Of a stretch of DNA of 8,999 nucleotides, positions 1-4,912 are shown piece after piece (positions within the stretch are counted from its first letter, which is position 1; the number at the start of each line of letters is the position of its first letter). Position numbers and translations under genes: made by a program. Source of the stretch: Gammaproteobacteria bacterium (lineage in GTDB: Bacteria > Pseudomonadota > Gammaproteobacteria > Enterobacterales > GCA-2746155). Location: NCBI GenBank assembly GCA_024206355.1, contig JAAGZM010000022.1:1-8999 (forward strand). The letters run 5' to 3'. The notes under the pieces are model-generated. The model made no database searches. It was not told where the DNA came from and saw nothing but the letters and a program-made list of their open reading frames with translations.

Positions 1-140
1 CCAACTTCATAGCGATCATCAAGTTGAGGGGCTAACACCAAGGTATTCATTCCTCTTTCTTGATAATTGTAACTAGATTGAAGCAAGGCAGTTGATTTAC
101 CTGCATTCATTGATGAATAGTAAAAATAGAGTTTAGCCAT
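1..140 (-). CDS. tdk: Thymidine kinase, N-terminal part (cut by window edge)
   Basis: Thymidine kinase phosphorylates thymidine (and deoxyuridine) to the monophosphate with ATP in the cytoplasm, as part of pyrimidine deoxynucleoside salvage. Only the first 46 codons are present; the gene runs off the left edge. The translation begins MAKLYFYYSSMNAGKST, with the P-loop MNAGKST at residues 11-17, followed by LLQSSYNYQERGM and a short strand ending in a DDR at about residues 41-43. This N-terminus is nearly that of E. coli Tdk. The ATG at 140 lies 7 bases after the stop of the LOG-family gene. The only Shine-Dalgarno-like bases (AGG) sit inside that stop region about 11 bases away, so translational coupling is plausible. 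The Walker B, lid and zinc-binding parts are outside the window. Family assignment is very secure; activity of the full protein cannot be judged here. Confidence 0.95.
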   Translation of the reverse strand, partial: MAKLYFYYSSMNAGKSTALLQSSYNYQERGMNTLVLAPQLDDRYEV

Positions 141-147
141 AATGCGT

Positions 148-1026
148 TTAACCTAATTTTAAAGCTTTAGTTAATAATTTAAAGACATCTTCAGGATTAT
201 CTACATGGATAAACAGCGCTTCAACTTCATGGCGTTTGATGGTTCCTCTGAGGATCATATTGTCTAGGCGGTTATATAGGCTCTGCCAATGTAGTTGCTT
301 ATCACCGACTATGTAGATAGGAATACGATTTAGCTGCCCACTTTTAATTTGCTCAATTGTTTGGGCAATTTCCCATTCAGTGCCAGTGCCACCAGGGCCA
401 ATGATCATTGCTGCTGAATGCATAATCATCACACTTTCTCTTATAGCAATGCTAGAAAAGATCAGACCATCGGAAATGATCGTTTGAGGTTTACCTTTTG
501 CTGGTCGATATTGCCAAAATGCTTTACTTGCATCGCCACCGTTGTTACGAGAAGGCCCGTAATAGGTTGTGTAACCAATACTTGGCCCACCAGCCTTTGT
601 TGCGCCACGGCTACCAGCTTCCATTAGGCCAGGGCCTGCTCCAGTCATTATCGGGTAAGTTGAGGCATGCGCCTTAGTCCAGTTGTAGGCCAAATTATAT
701 ATTTGTTGATAAATTAGGTCATTAGCAGCATCAACCTCGGCATTACCTGATTGATTTTGTTCACCTATACGAGAGCTTCCCAGTATAGAAACAAACTTTT
801 TAGGATATTTACTGGTAATAAATAAATCTGCGCATGTTAAATCAAGGGTAAAGTCAGCAACTGAAAGATTATTTTCTACGCCAAGATAAGGTCCCGTATA
901 ACTTGCATTCTTTGCAGAACTAGGACATTCAGTCTTAGTTGTTTCTGCAAAAGAGACAGTCTGTAAAAGCGAGAGAGCGATAATCGTAGTTAAAAGAAAT
1001 AAGTTTTTCGTTAATTTATTTTTCAT
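148..1026 (-). CDS. Exported LOG-family (PpnN/LOG-like) nucleotide phosphoribohydrolase
   Basis: This is a Rossmann-fold protein of the LOG family, often mislabelled lysine decarboxylase. Known members hydrolyse the N-glycosidic bond of nucleoside 5'-monophosphates, giving a base and ribose 5-phosphate (plant and bacterial LOG on cytokinin nucleotides and AMP; E. coli PpnN on NMPs). Visible motifs are the loop GSS at 83-85, TGAGPGLMEA at 128-137, Arg196, and the hallmark PGGTGTEWE at 211-219 (PGGxGTxxE, with Glu219 catalytic in the family). Residues 1-27 form a textbook Sec signal: a lysine-rich start, a hydrophobic core LFLLTTIIALSLLQTV and the cleavage site SFA/E. There is no lipobox cysteine. 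The mature part has only two cysteines, Cys34 and Cys65, compatible with a periplasmic disulfide. At 292 residues it is longer than a typical LOG of about 180-200. The ATG is preceded by GGAAACGGAAACA. It sits 47 bases after the purine permease gene and 7 before tdk. The family call is firm; export and substrate are inferred. Confidence 0.85.
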   Translation of the reverse strand: MKNKLTKNLFLLTTIIALSLLQTVSFAETTKTECPSSAKNASYTGPYLGVENNLSVADFTLDLTCADLFITSKYPKKFVSILGSSRIGEQNQSGNAEVDAANDLIYQQIYNLAYNWTKAHASTYPIMTGAGPGLMEAGSRGATKAGGPSIGYTTYYGPSRNNGGDASKAFWQYRPAKGKPQTIISDGLIFSSIAIRESVMIMHSAAMIIGPGGTGTEWEIAQTIEQIKSGQLNRIPIYIVGDKQLHWQSLYNRLDNMILRGTIKRHEVEALFIHVDNPEDVFKLLTKALKLG

Positions 1027-1039
1027 TGTTTCCGTTTCC

Positions 1040-1057
1040 GTTAATTCTAATATTAAC
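1040..1057. other. Inverted repeat GTTAAT-N6-ATTAAC between permease and LOG-family genes
   Basis: Two perfect 6-base arms flank a 6-base centre in the 47-base gap between the purine permease stop and the LOG-family start. It is AT-rich and is followed on the coding strand not by a T-run but by two copies of CGGAAA that serve as the ribosome-binding region. It is therefore a poor terminator. It could be a small operator or an RNA hairpin before the LOG-family start, or chance in AT-rich sequence. Confidence 0.25.
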
Positions 1058-1073
1058 TACAGATCTGGTGTGT

Positions 1074-2372
1074 TTAATGAACACCCAGAAATGCGTATTT
1101 AGATAAAAAGATAGAAGCCATAATAATCACAGGAATAGTTGTTTTATTAGCTTTTCCGGATAATAGCTTGAGTAAAGCGTATGTTATTACGCCAAAACCA
1201 ATACCGTCTGCTATCGAGTATGATAGAGGCATAACTAACATGGTAATAACAGCTGGAACATACTCTGTCATATCGTTCCAGTCTATATCGATAATATTTT
1301 TTAACATCAAAGATGCTACAAACAATAAAACAGGGAAAGTAGCATAACTCGGGATAGAGCCAACAAGTGGAGCAAAGAACAAGCTTGCCATGAACAGTAT
1401 TGCTACAACTACTGCTGTTAACCCCGTTCGACCTCCTGCCTTCACGCCTGCAGTGCTTTCAATATAACTGGTGACAGGTGAAGTTCCAATGACTGAACCT
1501 ACTAACATAGAAGAGCTATCAGCAAGTAAAGCCTTGTCTAGTCTTGGGAATTTTCCATTTTTATCAAGTAGTCCTGCTGAACTTGCAACTGTGACTAAAG
1601 TTCCCGCTGTATCAAACATATGGACAAAAAGGAATGCCAGGATGATGCTAGTCATTCCCAAATTAAATGCTCCCTTTATATCTAGTTGAGCGAAGGTTGG
1701 AGCTAAATCAGGAGGCATCGACATAACACCTCCAAAGCTAGATATACCTAACATCACACCAAGAGCGGTTGTCGCTAAGATGCTGATAATAATTGCACCT
1801 GTTATTTTACGTGTTTCCAGCGTGACAATTAATAGAAAACAGAAGATCGATAATAAAACCGTAGGTTGTCCTATATTGCCTAAAGTAACTAAGGTCGCAG
1901 GATGATCAACAACTATCTGCATGTTTTGCAGCGCGATAATACCTAAAAATAAGCCGATACCAGCAGCAATAGCAATTTTTTGTGAACGGGGGATAGCATT
2001 GATAATCCATTCACGTATAGGCAAGACACTTAAGGCGAAAAATATTAATCCAGCTAAAAATACTGCTCCAAGTGCTACTTGCCAGCTATGACCTTCACCA
2101 ATAACAACTGTATAAGTAAAGAATGCGTTGACCCCCATTCCAGGTGCTAGTGCAATTGGATAGTTGGCGACAACACCCATCGCAAAAGTTGCCAAAGCCG
2201 CAGCAAGACAAGTTGCTACAAAGGCAGCGTCCCTATCAATGCCAGCTTGGGATAAAATATCAGGATTTACAAAAATAATATAGGCCATGGTCATGAAGGT
2301 TGTAAATCCAGCAATTATTTCTGTTCTTACAGTAGTATTGTGTTCTGATAATTTAAAATAGGAATTAAGCAT
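1074..2372 (-). CDS. AzgA-type purine base permease (NCS2 superfamily)
   Basis: This inner-membrane permease is predicted to import purine bases (adenine, hypoxanthine or guanine) by proton symport, like E. coli AdeP/AdeQ and GhxP/GhxQ and fungal AzgA. Its 432 residues fit the family length of about 430-450, and many hydrophobic segments span the protein. Signatures visible are the N-terminal RTEIIAGFTTFMTMAYIIFV, ALAPGMGVNAFF at 75-85, FDTAGTLV at 253-260 and GTSPVTSYIESTAGVKAGGR at 296-315. The last two are the substrate-site regions of AzgA-like proteins and point away from the uracil/xanthine (UraA/UapA) branch. The ATG at 2372 has a weak GAG about 8 bases upstream. It follows the OPA transporter by 57 bases and precedes the LOG-family gene by 47, so it is probably co-transcribed with both. 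With an adenine deaminase two genes upstream, adenine is the most likely substrate, but AzgA proteins differ in base preference. Confidence 0.93.
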   Translation of the reverse strand: MLNSYFKLSEHNTTVRTEIIAGFTTFMTMAYIIFVNPDILSQAGIDRDAAFVATCLAAALATFAMGVVANYPIALAPGMGVNAFFTYTVVIGEGHSWQVALGAVFLAGLIFFALSVLPIREWIINAIPRSQKIAIAAGIGLFLGIIALQNMQIVVDHPATLVTLGNIGQPTVLLSIFCFLLIVTLETRKITGAIIISILATTALGVMLGISSFGGVMSMPPDLAPTFAQLDIKGAFNLGMTSIILAFLFVHMFDTAGTLVTVASSAGLLDKNGKFPRLDKALLADSSSMLVGSVIGTSPVTSYIESTAGVKAGGRTGLTAVVVAILFMASLFFAPLVGSIPSYATFPVLLFVASLMLKNIIDIDWNDMTEYVPAVITMLVMPLSYSIADGIGFGVITYALLKLLSGKANKTTIPVIIMASIFLSKYAFLGVH

Positions 2373-2429
2373 TCAATATTCTCATTTTGTAATAAATTAA
2401 ATTGTTTTTAAAGCTATTAACTAAAAGTG

Positions 2430-3758
2430 TTAACTATGGATGTTATCTAATACGGGTGAGCGACTATTCCATGTTAACAATAATAATAATGTCCCGATAA
2501 GCGCTGAAGCTAGATAAAAATAAATAACATAGTCCCATCCCCAGTGTTCAGAAATATATCCTGTTCCGTAGTTGGCGAGAAAAGCACCAATATAACCAAA
2601 GAGCCCCGTTAATCCTACAGCTGTTGCTGCTGCTTTTTTAGTTGCGAAATCAGCTGCTGCTACTGCAACTAATAACATAGGGCCATGTACGAAAAAGCCA
2701 ACGGCGAACAAAGTTGCTGACATTAAATATGGGTTGTTTGATGGCACATATAAAATCGCTAAAACAGATACAACCAATAGGGTCATAAATATTACCGAAA
2801 CTCTACCTCTTCGGCCACTAAATACAGTATCGGATAACCAACCAGCTGCAATTGCACCGACAATACCAGCAATTTCAAAGCTCGATGTTGTGATAGCTGA
2901 TTCCATAATTGATAAACCACGACTTTCCTTTAGAAAGCTAGGTGCCCAGTCAAGAATTCCAATACGAACGATATAAATGAATAGATTAACTAGGCTAACC
3001 AACCAGATAAGCTTGTTGGTTAATATATATTTAACAAAAATTTCTCTAGGAGTTTCTTTAAGCTCATTAGTCTGCTCAATTTCATGATGCTCTTTAATTT
3101 GTTGATACTCTTCGATGGGAGGGAGACCAACATCTTCAGGTTGATCACGTAATCGGTTCATTAAAAATAGAGCAAATAGAAAAGCGAACACAGCAGGTGC
3201 AAAAAAGACGACTCTCCATGTTTCAAAATAAACCACCATATAGCCACCAAAAAACAATATACCTGCAGCACCTAAGTGGTGAGACATGTTCCATATGCCC
3301 CATTGTTTGCCAATTTCAGAAGGACTAAACCATTGTGTTAGTAGCCTACTACAGGGCGGTTGACCCATTCCTTGAAAAATATTATTAACAGTCCAGAATA
3401 TGGCAAAAAACCCAGTGATGGATAACCCAAAAAATGCACTTGAACCTTCTGATGCAAAACCAAGCATGAAACTGACCATTGCAGATAGTAGAAGACCTGC
3501 ACTCATCACATAACGGGCGCTAAATGTGTCTGCTAAGATACCACTGAGAAACTTTGAAATACCATAAGCAATGGCAGCAATACCTAAGGCTGCACCCATA
3601 TCTTCCTTACCAATACCAAATTCTTCTCGGATAAGAGGGTTGGCAACAGACATATTCTTTCGAATAAAATAGAAAACAGCGTATCCAGACAGCATCGACC
3701 ACATAATTCGATTACGCCAATAGGGGTACTTACTTACATCTACATTTGAGCTATTCAA
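2430..3758 (-). CDS. OPA-family organophosphate:phosphate antiporter (GlpT/UhpT-like MFS)
   Basis: This is a 12-helix major facilitator protein of the organophosphate:Pi antiporter family, which exchanges sugar phosphates or glycerol 3-phosphate for inorganic phosphate across the inner membrane. It aligns by eye with E. coli GlpT over its whole 442 residues: FIRKNMSVANP at 31-41, YGISKF at 65-70, FQGMGQPPCSR at 128-138, LPPIEEY at 212-218, IVRIGILDWAPSFLKE at 263-278 and KKAAATAVGLTGLFGYIG at 374-391. The phosphate-binding arginines of GlpT (45 and 269) are matched by Arg33 and Arg265, Lys80 by Lys69, and His165 by His160 or His161, so a phosphorylated substrate is expected. The start is TTG, with AAGGA 7 bases upstream inside the end of the deaminase gene; no in-frame ATG occurs before codon 19. 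The gene starts 1 base after the deaminase stop, implying translational coupling. The actual substrate is unknown; ribose 5-phosphate is suggested by the neighbours. Confidence 0.9.
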   Translation of the reverse strand: MNSSNVDVSKYPYWRNRIMWSMLSGYAVFYFIRKNMSVANPLIREEFGIGKEDMGAALGIAAIAYGISKFLSGILADTFSARYVMSAGLLLSAMVSFMLGFASEGSSAFFGLSITGFFAIFWTVNNIFQGMGQPPCSRLLTQWFSPSEIGKQWGIWNMSHHLGAAGILFFGGYMVVYFETWRVVFFAPAVFAFLFALFLMNRLRDQPEDVGLPPIEEYQQIKEHHEIEQTNELKETPREIFVKYILTNKLIWLVSLVNLFIYIVRIGILDWAPSFLKESRGLSIMESAITTSSFEIAGIVGAIAAGWLSDTVFSGRRGRVSVIFMTLLVVSVLAILYVPSNNPYLMSATLFAVGFFVHGPMLLVAVAAADFATKKAAATAVGLTGLFGYIGAFLANYGTGYISEHWGWDYVIYFYLASALIGTLLLLLTWNSRSPVLDNIHS

Positions 3759-3759
3759 A

Positions 3760-4782
3760 TTATTGTCCTTGTGTCTCGTCTAGGTAAGTGTCTATCTCTT
3801 TTATACATTTGTTTTTTTCTTTTGTTGTTAAAAATGAACCAATAAAACTATTTTTAATCAGTGTTACGATTTCATCTTCACTCAAATTTAAACTTTCTTG
3901 AATGGCATTAAAATTTTCAATCAAATAACCACCAAAATAAGAAGGATCATCTGAGTTCACAGTTACTAATAGGCCTTGTTTCAACATCTTTTTTATCGGA
4001 TGAGATGCTAAATCATCAACAACACATAGCTTCAAATTAGAAAGAGGGCAGATAGTAAGCGCTATTTGCTCACTACGTAATCGATTAATGAGTTGTTCAG
4101 ACTCCATAGAACGATTGCCATGATCTAATCTGTCTACCTTTAAAATGGATAAAGCCTCTTCAACGTAGGATGGGGGGCCTTCTTCACCCGCATGGGCGAC
4201 AAGTTTTAGCCCCATCTGCTTAGCCTCACTAAAAACCTTTTGAAATTTTGAAGGCGGATTACCCACCTCTGAAGAATCTAGGCCAACACCATCAATCATA
4301 TGTAGGTAATCTTTAGCTTCATTAAGCGTATCGAAGGCATCACTTTCACTCAAGTGGCGTAAAAAGCACATAATGGTTTTATAGGAAATTCCGAACTGGA
4401 TACCTCCTTCTTTAAGTGCCCGATTAATTCCTGTAATCACTTTTGAAAATTTAACGCCGCGCTTAGTATGCCCCTGAGGATCAAAGAATATTTCTACATG
4501 TTTAACATTTTGTTCATTACATTTTTGTAAGTACATCATCGTCAAATCAAAGAAGTCTTCTTCTTCAATAAGTACACTCATTCCTGTATAATACACATTA
4601 AGAAAGTCTTGTAACTTATTGAAATCATACGCTTTTAATAATTCGTCAATATTAAGGAATGGTAGTTGAATATTATTTTTATTGGCGAGTTCAAACATTA
4701 GTTCAGGTTCTAAAGAGCCTTCTAAATGTATGTGCAATTCAGCCTTAGGTAGTTCTTTAATTAGCTTTTTAATATTTGGCAT
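3760..4782 (-). CDS. Adenine deaminase, adenosine-deaminase-like type (PA0148-like)
   Basis: This is a metal-dependent TIM-barrel deaminase predicted to convert adenine to hypoxanthine and ammonia in the cytoplasm. The family motifs are in order: HIHLEG at 17-22 (metal ligands His17 and His19), HAGEEGPP at 197-204 (ligand His197, catalytic Glu200), DHG at 220-222, CPLSN at 245-249 and NSDDPSYFGGY at 276-286 (ligand Asp278, catalytic Asp279). The stretches AYDFNKLQDFL, FFDPQGHTKRGV, GLDSSEVGNPPSKFQ and HAGEEGPP are those of the characterised adenine deaminase branch (Pseudomonas PA0148, yeast Aah1) rather than of true adenosine deaminases, which usually lack the GEEGPP and YFGGY forms. Its 340 residues are a little longer than the usual 315-345 range midpoint, owing to a lysine-rich C-terminal tail. 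The ATG at 4782 has no strong ribosome site. It appears to be first in an operon with the OPA transporter, starting 1 base after its stop. Adenosine deaminase is the main alternative. Confidence 0.9.
   Translation of the reverse strand: MPNIKKLIKELPKAELHIHLEGSLEPELMFELANKNNIQLPFLNIDELLKAYDFNKLQDFLNVYYTGMSVLIEEEDFFDLTMMYLQKCNEQNVKHVEIFFDPQGHTKRGVKFSKVITGINRALKEGGIQFGISYKTIMCFLRHLSESDAFDTLNEAKDYLHMIDGVGLDSSEVGNPPSKFQKVFSEAKQMGLKLVAHAGEEGPPSYVEEALSILKVDRLDHGNRSMESEQLINRLRSEQIALTICPLSNLKLCVVDDLASHPIKKMLKQGLLVTVNSDDPSYFGGYLIENFNAIQESLNLSEDEIVTLIKNSFIGSFLTTKEKNKCIKEIDTYLDETQGQ
3766..3770 (-). promoter_or_regulatory. Shine-Dalgarno AAGGA that sets the TTG start of the OPA transporter
   Basis: AAGGA lies in the last codons of the adenine deaminase gene, 7 bases before TTG at 3758-3756. 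Going upstream in this frame the next stop comes before any ATG, and the first downstream in-frame ATG is codon 19, just ahead of the first membrane helix. This supports TTG initiation and coupling to deaminase translation. Confidence 0.7.
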
Positions 4783-4808
4783 GATTATTATAATTATACT
4801 TTTTTGCT

Positions 4809-4836
4809 AGCGTAACATTCCTGACTGAATAGTCAA
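4809..4836 (-). promoter_or_regulatory. Candidate sigma-70 promoter of the adenine deaminase operon
   Basis: Reading the minus strand, TTGACT (4836-4831, 5 of 6 matches to the -35 consensus) is followed after 16 bases by TACGCT (4814-4809), preceded by TG one base away, as in an extended -10. A start near 4802 would leave a leader of about 20 bases before the ATG at 4782. The -10 hexamer itself is weak, so this rests mainly on the -35, the spacing and the extended element. Confidence 0.4.
4822..4835. promoter_or_regulatory. Palindrome TGACT-N4-AGTCA, candidate operator
   Basis: This is a perfect inverted repeat with 5-base arms and a 4-base centre, 40-53 bases before the deaminase start and overlapping the candidate -35 hexamer. 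Position and symmetry suit a repressor site. It does not resemble the PurR box (ACGCAAACGTTTGCGT type), so the regulator is unknown. A 10-base match can occur by chance. Confidence 0.4.
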
Positions 4837-4912
4837 TTTTATTAGCCAAATTTGTGTTTCAATTACAGAGGTTTTTTAAGTGAATTTTATTTATAACTAG
4901 ATAATATTAAGT

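Noticed and set aside
418..627. Open plus-strand frame of 69 codons
   Set aside because: It lies opposite the conserved LOG-family motifs, has no recognisable motif or ribosome site, and is a shadow of that gene.
1471..1689. Open plus-strand frame of 72 codons
   Set aside because: It is antisense to the FDTAGTLV and GTSPVT region of the purine permease; low-complexity Ser/Ala/Pro composition marks it as a shadow.
2734..2976. Open plus-strand frame of 80 codons
   Set aside because: It is antisense to conserved OPA transporter sequence including Arg265 and shows no protein family features.
4787..4798. Two consecutive TATAAT hexamers just before the deaminase ATG
   Set aside because: They would give a leader of only a few bases, and no -35 match stands 15-19 bases upstream; AT-rich chance matches are likelier.
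4837..4912. Rho-independent terminator after the PAS/GGDEF/EAL gene
   Set aside because: The AT-rich stretch has no GC-rich stem followed by a T-run on the coding strand.
4783..4912. Purine or c-di-GMP riboswitch before the deaminase gene
   Set aside because: The gap is only 130 bases, AT-rich, and lacks the paired helices and conserved loop sequences of these riboswitches.
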